Source: Salipaludibacillus agaradhaerens (lineage in GTDB: Bacteria; Bacillota; Bacilli; Bacillales; Salisediminibacteriaceae). Taken from it: DNA of 64,000 nucleotides. A program made the position numbers and the translations under genes. The number at the start of each line of letters is the position of its first letter. The stretch's first letter is position 1. The notes beneath the pieces were generated by a model. That model did not search any database and was not told the DNA's origin. It was given only the letters and a program-made list of their open reading frames with translations. Location of the stretch: the NCBI RefSeq assembly GCF_002019735.1, contig NZ_KV917378.1, forward strand, positions 3,622,869 to 3,686,868, read 5' to 3'. Shown piece by piece: positions 37,230 through 46,521 of this stretch.

Positions 37230-37350
37230 CCATCCGCCTCAAAATAGAGGGGCGAGCCAACTCTATATAGGCGGAAGATAACGAACGCTAAGGTCCTGAT
37301 CAGTGGGAGCAGAGCGAAAACGCGCACTGATTGAAGGTTCGTTTTATCTC
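37230..37350 (+). repeat. Dispersed intergenic repeat, family 2, copy B
   Basis: Stem CCGCCTC...GGCGG, then ATAACGAAC paired with GTTCGTTTTAT around an inner ATCAGTG/CACTGAT hairpin. Shares ordered anchors with copy A at 26995. Directly follows secY and may also end its transcript. Confidence 0.62.
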
Positions 37351-37430
37351 TCCTACGTTGACGCCATGTTTGAACATAAGTTCAGCCACACGCGCTCTTT
37401 AAGCAAGGTAGAAGATCCGATGTGTTTCAT

Positions 37431-37994
37431 TTAGTAGAAAAATGGAAGTAATCTGAATCGATGTTTACACCAACAGGCGTAAATATCTCCATATTTTTGT
37501 GCTAAGAATTGTTCTTCTTCACGCATAATAGGATGGAGAGCACTTCCGATTAACAAAAACATTAATGGTGCTGCTAACCAATGATTACTAATTAATAAAC
37601 CGCTCCCTAGTGTCATGAGAAATAGACTAGTATGAAGTGGATGACGATGGTGACGGTATGGGCCGCGTGTGTATAGTGGACGTTCATAAAGAGGTAAGTG
37701 AAAATGCCTGCTATGGATGTACATTAATCTATACGTCCAACAACGGATAATGCCGCCATATAAGAACACACTGATCCCAATCCATTTTATAAATGACCCT
37801 TCTTGAGCAGAGGATGTGTCTTTGAGTAAATAACATAAGAAAAGAGATAGACTAAATACAACAGTAGTGAGTGTGTGATGGGGAAATATGCGTCTCATTC
37901 CCTCCTTTCGTTTATTATCTCTTTTCATGTGAAAAAACCACTCAGCAAAACATCCCACAGTTAGACCGCTTAATAAAATAACTTCATTAACCAT
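37431..37994 (-). CDS. ICMT/PEMT-like membrane methyltransferase
   Basis: 187 residues, four to five helices. The signature GPYRHHRHPLHTS and the late EEEQFLAQKYGDIYACW define the isoprenylcysteine-carboxyl-methyltransferase / phospholipid N-methyltransferase superfamily, which uses SAM at the membrane. Bacterial members act on varied lipids or small molecules; the substrate here is unknown. No strong ribosome binding site precedes the ATG, so the start is uncertain. It stands alone, convergent with secY. Confidence 0.75.
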   Translation of the reverse strand: MVNEVILLSGLTVGCFAEWFFHMKRDNKRKEGMRRIFPHHTLTTVVFSLSLFLCYLLKDTSSAQEGSFIKWIGISVFLYGGIIRCWTYRLMYIHSRHFHLPLYERPLYTRGPYRHHRHPLHTSLFLMTLGSGLLISNHWLAAPLMFLLIGSALHPIMREEEQFLAQKYGDIYACWCKHRFRLLPFFY

Positions 37995-38045
37995 ATAACT
38001 AGTTTTGACGTTTAAATAAAAAAATAGTCTTAATAATCAAAGGTA

Positions 38046-38071
38046 AAAGCTGGAGTTATCACTCCAGCTTT
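38046..38071 (-). terminator. Terminator of the coat-protein operon
   Basis: Perfect 11-bp stem AAAGCTGGAGT / ACTCCAGCTTT with loop TATC, directly after the stop of the 115-residue coat gene. Confidence 0.8.
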
Positions 38072-38076
38072 ATCAT

Positions 38077-38424
38077 TTAATATGGGAACTGAGTGGAGTA
38101 GCCTTGGTATTGTTGATAGGATTGATCTAATTTTTGTGTGTCACTGGCTTCAAAGCTATACCAGCCTTTTTCAAACATCAGATTAAATAGTTCACGTTGA
38201 CATCGCTGAGATTCTGTGCAAATAGTCTCAATATCTGTGTAGAGGGCTTCATGACTAGCTTCATTCATCGCTGTAGAATACGAGCTAGTCATATACTTTT
38301 CGGTTGCTAGAATGTCATTAATATAATCTCTATCGTTCATTTGAGGTGTTTCAGGAACTTGTGTTTTCGGGTTCTGAATTTTAGATTGCTGTTGACTACC
38401 TGCTTGTGGTTGTTGTTGATTCAT
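38077..38424 (-). CDS. CotF-like spore coat protein
   Basis: 115 residues: Gln-rich N-terminus, then a CotF-type helical domain (MNDRDYINDILATEKYMTSSYSTAMNEASHEALY) and a Tyr/Gln-rich tail. The NDRDYINDILATEK motif is characteristic of CotF family coat proteins. AGGAGGG precedes the ATG. Cotranscribed with the 88-residue coat gene 15 bases upstream; expected in the mother cell late in sporulation. Confidence 0.82.
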   Translation of the reverse strand: MNQQQPQAGSQQQSKIQNPKTQVPETPQMNDRDYINDILATEKYMTSSYSTAMNEASHEALYTDIETICTESQRCQRELFNLMFEKGWYSFEASDTQKLDQSYQQYQGYSTQFPY

Positions 38425-38439
38425 AAAAATCCCTCCTTT

Positions 38440-38706
38440 TTATTGAAGCGTCTGGGAGCCGCTTTGTCCCTGAGTTTGTAAATGGGTTAATAACGTTTGG
38501 TAATGTTTTTGATGCATTTGTCCAGCTTGGTCTAATGCTTGTGAGACCTCTTGATCAGAGCACTGTTGTGAAAAGGCATGGGCTTTTTTCATAGCAAGTA
38601 AATTCCAAGCCAACATGTCATTAATATAAAGATGATCTTTTGTGGTGATGACAGATGGGGGTTGCGGCATGTTTTGACCTTGATTCATCGATGGTTGCTG
38701 TTGCAT
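38440..38706 (-). CDS. Small CotF-like spore coat protein
   Basis: 88 residues: Gln/Pro-rich N-terminus and a CotF-like helical core (TTKDHLYINDMLAWNLLAMKKAHAF) followed by a Gln-rich helix. First gene of a two-gene coat operon with AAAGGAGGAT before the ATG. Its paralogy to the next gene (shared IND-L--N/T pattern) suggests duplication. Confidence 0.8.
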   Translation of the reverse strand: MQQQPSMNQGQNMPQPPSVITTKDHLYINDMLAWNLLAMKKAHAFSQQCSDQEVSQALDQAGQMHQKHYQTLLTHLQTQGQSGSQTLQ

Positions 38707-38950
38707 AATATCCTCCTTTTTTTGTTAAACTAACTCTCATAAGATAGCTTTCTCAAAAAAGCACGAACTATGCACGACTTTACAATTATAATTGGATCAA
38801 CCATCTGTTACTAAAGTGGGAAACGAGTCTCTTTCTAAAGTTTTTTATTGTAAATACCAACCAAATGATAAATGATTGGATGAGTGTCACTATTCATTTT
38901 TCAATACGATCAAATAGACAGTGATAAATCGTCGCTATCACATGGTGAAA

Positions 38951-39110
38951 AACGGCGACTTCCTGAGGATGAAGCCCAGTCTGAAGAACCACTTTTCTTA
39001 GGAGTTAGAGAGCAAAAGTTAGCTGAAGAAAAGCTCTTGGGAAAGGGGCCGTCTGAAATGAAGCTCACAGTCATTATTCGAAATTGGACCTCTTATTTTG
39101 AATGATGAGC
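38951..39110 (+). repeat. Dispersed intergenic repeat, family 1, copy 3
   Basis: AACGGCGACTTCCTGAGGAT start, central AGTTAGAGAGCAAAAGTTAGC, GGAAAGGGGCCGTCTGAAATGAAG end, and the same CACAGTCATTATT...TTGAATGATGAG tail as the copy at 24806. The central hairpin is degraded compared with that copy. A 73-codon open frame across it is not a gene. Confidence 0.78.
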
Positions 39111-39214
39111 TTCATTCCAACGAAAAGAAAAATAAACTTTTCTGTTAATATGGTTGCGCGAAAGCTAAAAATTTAATATAGTAATACATGAAGAGCCACT
39201 AAAAAATTTCAATT

Positions 39215-39228
39215 TGAAAACGTTACTT
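39215..39228 (+). promoter_or_regulatory. cre-like site upstream of fadN
   Basis: TGAAAACGTTACTT matches the cre consensus with one clear mismatch (T for C near the end). CcpA control of fad genes is known in Bacillus. It lies 18 bases before the FadR operator. Confidence 0.55.
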
Positions 39229-39245
39229 TTTTTTAGAACGAAAAA

Positions 39246-39263
39246 TGAATGAGTATTCATTCA
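39246..39263 (+). promoter_or_regulatory. FadR operator
   Basis: TGAATGAGTATTCATTCA is a perfect match to the B. subtilis FadR (YsiA) box TGAATGAnTAnTCATTCA. It lies 24 bases before the fadN start; long-chain acyl-CoA would release repression of fadN-fadA-fadE. Confidence 0.93.
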
Positions 39264-39287
39264 AAGTATAATTAAAGGAGGTTCTTT

Positions 39288-41675
39288 ATGTCACGAACTA
39301 TTAAAAAAGTCGCTGTATTGGGATCAGGAATCATGGGATCAGCTATTGCTGCTCATTTAGCCAATATTGGCATACCATCATTATTACTTGATATTTTGCC
39401 AAAAGAGCTATCTGAGCATGAACAGAAACAGGGCTTGACACTTAATGACAAACCGGTTAGAAATCGGTTAGCCGCTATGTCCATTCAACAGTTGAAAAAA
39501 CAAAAGCCTGCACCATTAGCTAAACGCAGTAACGTAGATTTAATTGAAGCTGGAAACATGGCTGATGACATGCCACGCCTTTCAGAAGTTGACTGGGTTA
39601 TTGAAGTCGTCACTGAAAACCTTGAAGTAAAAAAAGAGGTGTTCGCAACAGTTGATAAATACAGGAGAAAAGGGACAGTGGTCAGTTCAAATACGTCAGG
39701 AATTTCGATCGAAGCCATGGCAGAAGAACGATCAGACGATTTTAAACATCACTTTTTAGGCACACATTTCTTTAATCCTCCAAGGTATTTGAAGCTACTT
39801 GAATTAATTCGTACAAAAGATACGTCAGATGAAATCTTTGAATATATGAAACAATTCGCAGAAAACACCTTAGGGAAAGGGGTTGTGGAAGCGAAGGATA
39901 CGCCTAACTTTATTGCTAATAGGATTGGTACTTATGGGCTGTTAGTGACAGTACGAGAGATGGAAGCCCGTGGTTACAGTGTTGGAGAAGTTGACTCTGT
40001 CACAGGGCCTGCTCTTGGCCGACCTAAGAGTGCTACGTTTAGAACCTTGGATGTGGTAGGGCTAGATACATTCCTGCATGTGGCGAAAAATGTCTATGAT
40101 CAGGTAGAAGGCAAGGAAAAGGACATATTTGATCCACCTGCATTCATGAAAGATATGGCACATAAAAAAATGCTTGGGAGTAAAACAGGACAAGGATTTT
40201 ATTATAAGGAAAAAAGTGAAACAGGCAGTGCTATTCTAGAACTAAATTATAAAAAAATGACATATGAGCCAAGACAAAAATTATCTGCACCCTCTGTGGA
40301 AAAGAGTAAACAGGCTAAAGGCACATCCGCTAAAATGAAAGCGCTTGTATATGCTGATGATCGGGCTGGAGAACTCGTTTGGAGCGTACTAAAACCAACA
40401 CTCCTTTATGCAGCTGAAAAATATGGTGAAGTGGCTGAGTCACTATATGATATTGATCAAGCGATGAAATGGGGTTTTGGCTGGGATTTAGGACCGTTTG
40501 AGACATGGGATGCTATAGGGGTTGAAGAATCTGTTAATCGAATGAAAGAAGAAGGAGAAACAGTGCCTTCATGGATTGAGGCGATGCTTGAAAAAGGATT
40601 CACTCACTTTTATCAAGATAAACATGCTTACTACCATCAAGGAGAGTACAAAGAAATAAAGTTTAATTCAAAAGTCATTCACCTCGCTACTCTTAAGGAC
40701 AATGACCGTGTCATTATGAAAAATACCGGTGCTGCTTTGATTGATATAGGTGATGATGTAGCGTGTCTTGAATTTACTTCAAAAAATAATTCAATTGGCC
40801 TTGATGTTTTACAAATGATTAATAAATCAATTGATGAAGTAGAGAAGAATTATCAAGGGCTCGTCATTAATAATCAAGGTAAAAACTTTTGTGTCGGTGC
40901 CAACCTTATGATGATTTTAATGGAAGCGCAAGACATGAACTTTTCAGAAATAGACCTCGTTGTGCGTCATTTCCAAAAAGCGATGACAGCCATTCGCTAC
41001 TCGGCTAAACCCGTTGTGAGTGCTCCTTTTGCTATGACACTGGGCGGGGGAACGGAGATTTGTCTACCATCGGCACGTATTCAGGCTTCAATGGAAACGT
41101 ATATGGGGTTAGTAGAGACAGGTGTGGGGCTGATTCCAGGAGGTGGTGGTAATAAAGAACTTTACCTCAGACAAATTGATCGATTGCCGCAAGGAGCAAA
41201 CATTGACTATCAAGCGATTGCAAATAACGTCTTTGAGACGATCGCAATGGCAAAGGTGAGTACCAGTGCGCAGGAAGCTGCTGAATATGGGTTTATTAGG
41301 CCACAGGATGGTATCAGTATTAATAGCGATCATCTTTTACATGATGCTAAAGAAAGTGTCCGCCATTTGGCCGCTCAAGGGTATCGCCCACCAACACGTA
41401 AGAAAATAAGAGTCGTTGGAGAACCAGGCTATGCCACAATGCTTCTTGGAGCAAAATCGATGAAATTCAGTGGGCTTTTATCAGACCACGATATGAAAAT
41501 TGCAGAAAAGTTAGCTTTCGTTATTGCTGGCGGTCGTGTACCGAAAGGCACTGAAGTGGATGAAGACTATCTATTAGATATAGAACGAGAAGCATTTTTA
41601 AGTTTAACTGGAGAGCCAAAGACACAACAACGAATGCAACATATGCTGACGAAAGGGAAGCCGTTACGCAATTAA
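39288..41675 (+). CDS. fadN: 3-hydroxyacyl-CoA dehydrogenase / enoyl-CoA hydratase
   Basis: 795 residues, full length. The N-terminal NAD domain is VAVLGSGIMGSAIAAHLANIG, catalytic segments are GTHFFNPPRYLKLLELI, DTPNFIANRIG and KTGQGFYYK, and a C-terminal crotonase domain has NQGKNFCVGANL and GTEICLPSARIQ. It hydrates enoyl-CoA and oxidises 3-hydroxyacyl-CoA in fatty-acid degradation. AAAGGAGG precedes the ATG. First gene of the FadR-controlled fadNAE operon, as in B. subtilis. Confidence 0.95.
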   Translation: MSRTIKKVAVLGSGIMGSAIAAHLANIGIPSLLLDILPKELSEHEQKQGLTLNDKPVRNRLAAMSIQQLKKQKPAPLAKRSNVDLIEAGNMADDMPRLSEVDWVIEVVTENLEVKKEVFATVDKYRRKGTVVSSNTSGISIEAMAEERSDDFKHHFLGTHFFNPPRYLKLLELIRTKDTSDEIFEYMKQFAENTLGKGVVEAKDTPNFIANRIGTYGLLVTVREMEARGYSVGEVDSVTGPALGRPKSATFRTLDVVGLDTFLHVAKNVYDQVEGKEKDIFDPPAFMKDMAHKKMLGSKTGQGFYYKEKSETGSAILELNYKKMTYEPRQKLSAPSVEKSKQAKGTSAKMKALVYADDRAGELVWSVLKPTLLYAAEKYGEVAESLYDIDQAMKWGFGWDLGPFETWDAIGVEESVNRMKEEGETVPSWIEAMLEKGFTHFYQDKHAYYHQGEYKEIKFNSKVIHLATLKDNDRVIMKNTGAALIDIGDDVACLEFTSKNNSIGLDVLQMINKSIDEVEKNYQGLVINNQGKNFCVGANLMMILMEAQDMNFSEIDLVVRHFQKAMTAIRYSAKPVVSAPFAMTLGGGTEICLPSARIQASMETYMGLVETGVGLIPGGGGNKELYLRQIDRLPQGANIDYQAIANNVFETIAMAKVSTSAQEAAEYGFIRPQDGISINSDHLLHDAKESVRHLAAQGYRPPTRKKIRVVGEPGYATMLLGAKSMKFSGLLSDHDMKIAEKLAFVIAGGRVPKGTEVDEDYLLDIEREAFLSLTGEPKTQQRMQHMLTKGKPLRN

Positions 41676-41701
41676 ATTGATTTGTGAAGGAGGGGAAGCA
41701 T

Positions 41702-42883
41702 TTGAAAGATGCAGTGATTGTAACAGGTGCAAGAACACCTGTAGGGAAAGCGAAAAAAGGAAGTTTCGCCGCAGTTAGGCCAGATGACCTCGCGGCTATT
41801 ACCATAAGGGAAACGTTAAAGCGGGCCAATGATTTTTCACCAGAAAGAATCGATGATGTGATAGTTGGGTGTGCGATGCCAGAGGCAGAACAAGGAATGA
41901 ATATGGCCCGTTTTGCATCCGTACTTGCCGGTCTCCCTGAACAAGTGCCAGCCATCACGATTAATCGTTATTGTTCATCCGGTTTACAAAGTATTGCATA
42001 CGCAGCAGAAAGAATTATGCTTGGCCACGCGGAAGCCATTATTGCTGGGGGAGCAGAATCTATGAGTCTTATTCCCATGGGAGGGCATGTGATTGCGCCT
42101 AATCTAAGACTCGTTGAAAACGCTCCTGAATATTACATGGGAATGGGGCATACAGCAGAAGAGGTGGCTAAACGCTTTAACATTAGTCGCGATGACCAAG
42201 ATGCATTTGCAGTAGAAAGTCATAAGCGTGCGGCTAAAGCTCGTGAAGAAGGGAAATTTTCTGATGAAATCGTCCCAGTTCCTGTTACGTTAAGAGCTGT
42301 GGATGATAAGAACACATTAAGTGAAAAAGAAGTGATTATTCAAGAAGATGAAGGGATTCGTGAACAAACAACGGTGGAAGCATTAGCAGCATTAAAACCA
42401 GCCTTTCTACCAAAGGGAGGAACTGTGACAGCAGGAAATGCTTCACAAATGAGTGATGGTGCGGCGTCGGTTCTCGTCATGGATCATGAGACAGCGATGG
42501 CGGAAGGCTTGGCGCCTATAGCGAAGTTTCGCTCATTTGCTGTAGCAGGTGTAGCGCCAGATATTATGGGGATAGGACCAGTAGAAGCTATTCCAAAAGC
42601 CGTCAAATTAGCAGGACTTAAGCTCTCGGACATAGGATTATTTGAGCTTAATGAGGCATTTGCTTCCCAGTCTCTACAAGTGATAAGAGAATTAAAACTT
42701 GATTATGACAGAGTGAATGTCAATGGCGGGGCAATTGCTCTTGGGCACCCACTCGGTTGTACGGGCACAAAATTGACATTAACCCTTTTGCACGAAATGA
42801 AACGAAGACAAGAACAATTTGGTGTTGTAACGATGTGTATTGGAGGCGGAATGGGAGCTGCTGGCGTGTTTGAGCTACTATAG
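41702..42883 (+). CDS. fadA: Acetyl-CoA acyltransferase (3-ketothiolase)
   Basis: 393 residues from a TTG start at 41702, chosen because AAGGAGGGG lies just upstream and because KDAVIVTGARTPVGKAKKGSF is how FadA begins; a GTG at 41684 would start inside that site. Acyl-accepting Cys91 (NRYCSSGLQ), NEAFASQS, GHPLGCTGTK and the second Cys in CIGGGMGAAG are intact. It cleaves 3-ketoacyl-CoA with CoA. Follows fadN by about 25 bases. Confidence 0.95.
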   Translation: MKDAVIVTGARTPVGKAKKGSFAAVRPDDLAAITIRETLKRANDFSPERIDDVIVGCAMPEAEQGMNMARFASVLAGLPEQVPAITINRYCSSGLQSIAYAAERIMLGHAEAIIAGGAESMSLIPMGGHVIAPNLRLVENAPEYYMGMGHTAEEVAKRFNISRDDQDAFAVESHKRAAKAREEGKFSDEIVPVPVTLRAVDDKNTLSEKEVIIQEDEGIREQTTVEALAALKPAFLPKGGTVTAGNASQMSDGAASVLVMDHETAMAEGLAPIAKFRSFAVAGVAPDIMGIGPVEAIPKAVKLAGLKLSDIGLFELNEAFASQSLQVIRELKLDYDRVNVNGGAIALGHPLGCTGTKLTLTLLHEMKRRQEQFGVVTMCIGGGMGAAGVFELL

Positions 42884-42943
42884 TTCCGGGACCAACCTTT
42901 GTATTATAACCATTCAACTTAAATGATTCGAGGAGGAATGACG

Positions 42944-44725
42944 ATGGAAACGGCAGATAAAACGTTAAAAGGCGGTAGTTTTCTGTTAGATGATACGTCC
43001 GCAGATCACATTTTTACACCAGAGGACTTTACTGATGAACATCTCATGATTGCAAAAACAACAGAAGATTTTGTTAAAGAGAAAGTCGTGCCGGAAGTCG
43101 AATTTATCGAAAATCATGAATTTGACCGATCTGTCAGGCTGTTAAAGGAAGCAGGAGAACTGGGGCTCCTTGGAGCGGATGTTCCTGAGCAATATGGCGG
43201 TATTGGGCTTGATAAAATAAGTTCAACGCTCATTACCGAAAAATTCGCTATTGCAGGGGCTTTTTCATTAACGCATGGGGCACATGTGGGAATTGGAACT
43301 CTTCCCATTGTGTTTTTCGGCACAGAAACACAAAAGAAAACGTATCTACCAGGGTTAGCTACAGGAGAGGCGATCGCTGCTTATGCGTTAACTGAACCGA
43401 GCTCCGGCTCTGATGCTTTAAGTGCAAAAACAACAGCCGTTTTAAATGAGGCAGGAACGCATTACGTGTTAAACGGAGAAAAACAATGGATTACAAATGC
43501 CGGATTTGCTGAGATTTTTATCGTTTATGCCAAAGTAGACGGAGAACATTTTACCGCATTTATTGTTGAAAAAGACTATGAAGGCGTATCGACAGGAACA
43601 GAAGAAAAGAAGATGGGGATTAAAGGGTCTTCCACGAGAACATTAATTCTTAACGAGGCACTTGTGCCGAAGGAGAATGTATTAGGTGAAATAGGAAAAG
43701 GCCATGTCATTGCCTTTAATATTCTTAATATTGGGCGTTATAAATTAGGTGTTGGTTGTGTAGGAAGTGCGAAAAGAGCAATTGAAGTATCGGCAGCTTA
43801 TGCTAATGAACGTAAGCAATTCAAAGTACCGATCGCTAAGTTTACACTCATTCAAAAGAAGCTGGCAGAAATGGCAGCGAAGACGTATGCAGCTGAGAGT
43901 ACGATTTATCGAACGGGTGGACTCATAGATGCTGCCTTTGCCCAGTTGTCTGAAGAAGACCAACAAGACGGAGCAAAAGTGGGTAAAGCGATAAGTGATT
44001 ATGCAATAGAATGTTCCTTAAATAAATTCTTCTGTTCTGAAGTTCTTGATTTTGTAGTGGATGAAGCTGTTCAAATACATGGAGGCTACGGATTTATGGC
44101 TGAATATGAAGTAGAGTCTATGTATCGAAATTCACGAATTAATCGAATATTTGAAGGAACAAACGAAATTAATCGTATGTTAGTGCCGGCAACCCTTATG
44201 CGTAAAGCGATGAAAGGGGAACTTGCTTTACTTGAAAAAGCAAGAGGTTTACAGGAAGAGCTCATGATGATGATGCCAGAAGAGGTGGGAGATGAACCAC
44301 TAGAGCAAGAGAAATATTTACTAGCAAATGCTAAGAAAATCGCTTTAATGATAGCGGGGACTGCTGCTCAAACATATGGTGATAAGTTACAAAAGGAACA
44401 AGAACTTCTAAGTAATGTGGCAGATCTTGTTAATGAAGTTTTTAATATAGAATCATGTATTCTTAGAACTGAAAAAGGGATTGAAAGCAAAGGATTAGAG
44501 AAATCTAATCAAAAGCTACTTATGACACAAATTTATACACAGGAAGCTTTCAACCATATTGAAGCCATTGCTAAAGAATCTCTTGTCGCTTTAGAAGAGG
44601 GCGATAACTTACGGACCATGTTATCTATCTTGAAAAAATTAACAAGGCATACGCCGATTAATATAATTGAGAAAAAGCGGACTTTAGCTGCAAAAATCTT
44701 AGAGCAAGAAAAATATGTCGTTTAA
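42944..44725 (+). CDS. fadE: Acyl-CoA dehydrogenase
   Basis: 593 residues from ATG 42944, seven bases after GAGGAGG; in-frame ATGs at 42938 and 42923 are too close to or before that site. FAD/substrate motifs are ALTEPSSGSDA, EKQWITNAGFAEIFIVYAK, QIHGGYGFMAEYEVE and RIFEGTNEINRM. The long C-terminal helical extension is typical of FadE. It performs the first oxidation of beta-oxidation. Last gene of the fad operon, followed by two hairpins. Confidence 0.95.
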   Translation: METADKTLKGGSFLLDDTSADHIFTPEDFTDEHLMIAKTTEDFVKEKVVPEVEFIENHEFDRSVRLLKEAGELGLLGADVPEQYGGIGLDKISSTLITEKFAIAGAFSLTHGAHVGIGTLPIVFFGTETQKKTYLPGLATGEAIAAYALTEPSSGSDALSAKTTAVLNEAGTHYVLNGEKQWITNAGFAEIFIVYAKVDGEHFTAFIVEKDYEGVSTGTEEKKMGIKGSSTRTLILNEALVPKENVLGEIGKGHVIAFNILNIGRYKLGVGCVGSAKRAIEVSAAYANERKQFKVPIAKFTLIQKKLAEMAAKTYAAESTIYRTGGLIDAAFAQLSEEDQQDGAKVGKAISDYAIECSLNKFFCSEVLDFVVDEAVQIHGGYGFMAEYEVESMYRNSRINRIFEGTNEINRMLVPATLMRKAMKGELALLEKARGLQEELMMMMPEEVGDEPLEQEKYLLANAKKIALMIAGTAAQTYGDKLQKEQELLSNVADLVNEVFNIESCILRTEKGIESKGLEKSNQKLLMTQIYTQEAFNHIEAIAKESLVALEEGDNLRTMLSILKKLTRHTPINIIEKKRTLAAKILEQEKYVV

Positions 44726-44740
44726 ATCTTGTTATCTTTT

Positions 44741-44764
44741 TTTGGGACACTCCCCTGTCCCAAA
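44741..44764 (+). terminator. Hairpin after fadE
   Basis: TTTGGGACA / TGTCCCAAA stem, loop CTCCCC, 16 bases after the stop. The T-run lies before rather than after the stem, so termination is uncertain on this strand. Confidence 0.5.
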
Positions 44765-44810
44765 TTAAAATATCCTTCTTTCAGATTAGAAGGCATACTT
44801 CTCTCTTATG

Positions 44811-44837
44811 GCGAGGCCTTGTTACGTAAGGCCTCGC
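44811..44837 (+). terminator. Second hairpin after fadE
   Basis: Perfect 10-bp GC-rich stem GCGAGGCCTT / AAGGCCTCGC with a seven-base loop and an AT-rich but not T-only tail. The remaining sequence up to 45043 holds no gene. Confidence 0.65.
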
Positions 44838-45043
44838 TTACATATTTTAAATGAGAACATAATTGGCTTTTACTGAAACACTAGAGAATTATCATATGCA
44901 GGCATCTTGCGTGATATTACTCACAAAATAAGATAGAATAAATTTAAATACGGTGTTTACAGACAAAAATAACCAGTTTTCTGCTTTGAATGCATGGACA
45001 TGCAAACTGTAAACATAAGTTATGCAAAAAAAGGAGGTCACTT

Positions 45044-45403
45044 ATGAGCATCACATTTTATCATTACCCTAAGTGTGGGACATGCCGTAAAGCGAAGGCG
45101 TGGTTAGATAACGAGGATATTACCTACAATGCCATCCATATTGTAGAAAGTCCTCCTTCTAAAGATGAATTACAGGAAATGTATGAAAAAAGTGGGCTAG
45201 AACTGAAAAAGTTTTTTAACACAAGTGGTAAAAAATACCGTGAGCTTGGTTTGAAAGACAAAGTAAAAACAGCTTCTGACGATGAATTGTTAGATATTCT
45301 CGCTTCAGATGGTATGCTGATTAAGCGTCCACTCACAACAGATGGAGAGCGAGTGACAGTTGGCTTTAACGAAGAGACTTTTACACAAACGTGGAAAAAA
45401 TAA
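45044..45403 (+). CDS. yusI: ArsC/Spx-family thioredoxin-like protein (YusI-like)
   Basis: 119 residues from ATG 45044 behind AAAGGAGG. The N-terminal YHYPKCGTCRKAKAWL has the redox CxxC of the ArsC/Spx fold; LIKRPLTTDG near the end is the conserved cis-Pro region. Family members are glutaredoxin-like reductases or RNA-polymerase-binding regulators (Spx). Placement just before gcvH and after fad genes copies the yusI position in B. subtilis. Function not established. Confidence 0.88.
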   Translation: MSITFYHYPKCGTCRKAKAWLDNEDITYNAIHIVESPPSKDELQEMYEKSGLELKKFFNTSGKKYRELGLKDKVKTASDDELLDILASDGMLIKRPLTTDGERVTVGFNEETFTQTWKK

Positions 45404-45540
45404 TGACGTTTTTATCAACATTGTTGCTCCCCTTTCTGTAAATATATTATAGTAGGGTGGAGACAGATGAAAGCTGTGTGATACATACTAAGATGTCAAC
45501 ATCTTAGCAGTTACTTTAAATGATACTCGGAGGGATAAAC

Positions 45541-45924
45541 ATGGATTTGCCAAAAGAATTAAAGTATTCAGAAGAACATGAATGGGTGAAAGAAGAAGGC
45601 GGGAAAGTAAGAATTGGGATTACGGACTTTGCACAATCAGAGCTAGGTGATATTGTATTTGTTGAATTACCAGAAGTTGGCGACGAATTAGAAGCAGACG
45701 AGCCCTTTGGTAGTGTTGAATCAGTCAAAACAGTATCAGAGCTTTATGCTCCAATCAGTGGTAAAGTAGTGGAAGTAAACGAAGAGCTTGATGATTCTCC
45801 TGAATTTGTAAACGAATCTCCATATGAAAAAGCTTGGATGGTTGTTGTGGAGCCATCTGATAAATCGGAAATAGATAATCTGATGGATGCAGAAGCTTAC
45901 GAAGAAATGACGAAAGAAGATTAA
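45541..45924 (+). CDS. gcvH: Glycine cleavage system H protein
   Basis: 127 residues from ATG 45541 behind CGGAGGG. Lipoyl-accepting Lys63 sits in [15 protein letters not shown]. It shuttles the aminomethyl group in glycine cleavage and, in Bacillus, is also the entry point for lipoate assembly on other enzymes, which explains a stand-alone gcvH away from gcvPT. Typical length. Followed by a strong terminator. Confidence 0.96.
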   Translation: MDLPKELKYSEEHEWVKEEGGKVRIGITDFAQSELGDIVFVELPEVGDELEADEPFGSVESVKTVSELYAPISGKVVEVNEELDDSPEFVNESPYEKAWMVVVEPSDKSEIDNLMDAEAYEEMTKED

Positions 45925-45931
45925 AAGTATG

Positions 45932-45971
45932 AACGCCCAGTGCTTATTAAAGGCATAAGGGCGTTTTTTAT
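45932..45971 (+). terminator. Intrinsic terminator after gcvH
   Basis: AACGCCC / GGGCGTT stem with an inner partial pairing TGCTT/AGGCA and a TTTTTT tail. Confidence 0.85.
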
Positions 45972-46095
45972 TTTTCTGTGTTGAAGAATGAAGATGGTTT
46001 CCATCCGACATAGTGTTTCCTGTAACTCCCGCGCCCTCTCGTGAATAACAATCTCAAAAATTAACATGATAAGGTGTGGAAGGAGGCGTTTTAAT

Positions 46096-46398
46096 ATGAC
46101 GAATCATAATGAAGATAATATCGGTGAAGGACAATTATCGCAGGATACAATCATGGGTCAAGATGAATTGGTCGATATTTCATCTGATATAGAAAAGAAA
46201 CCAGAAGAAGATGGGGAAACAGCACTATTTTATCAAACTGAAAAAATTGGCAAAGTAAAACAAAGTGGCCATAGTTATAACTATGAAATGGCAGATGGCT
46301 TTGAATTCAAGAATGAGAAATTTTATAAACATACTCAAAATAAGAAAAAGGAGTATCCTCAGTCATATGTTGAGGGGTGTGATATGGGGTGGTGTTAA
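46096..46398 (+). CDS. YusG-like protein (DUF2553)
   Basis: 100 residues from ATG 46096 behind AAGGAGG. A variable acidic N-terminus precedes a conserved C-terminal part (YNYEMADGFEFKNEKFYKH, then YVEGCDMGWC). The Cys-x-x-Gly-Trp-Cys ending and the position next to gcvH match B. subtilis YusG, whose function is unknown. The N-terminal 40 residues are longer than I recall for the family. Confidence 0.68.
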   Translation: MTNHNEDNIGEGQLSQDTIMGQDELVDISSDIEKKPEEDGETALFYQTEKIGKVKQSGHSYNYEMADGFEFKNEKFYKHTQNKKKEYPQSYVEGCDMGWC

Positions 46399-46521
46399 TA
46401 GTCGTTTAGCTCAAAAGTTTCATTCTGCCTGATAAGCGATTTTAGCAGGAATTTATCAATTCACGTCGAATATTAGTGATATATAGAATGTATAGGGACT
46501 ATTATCTAAGGACGTGAAAAG

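Noticed and set aside
38884-39105. 73-codon plus-strand frame
   Set aside because: It runs through dispersed repeat copy 3; the homologous repeat at 24806 does not keep the frame open.
45488-45507. Hairpin CTAAGATG/CATCTTAG upstream of gcvH, considered as terminator or riboswitch
   Set aside because: No T-run follows and it does not match a glycine riboswitch; left unannotated.
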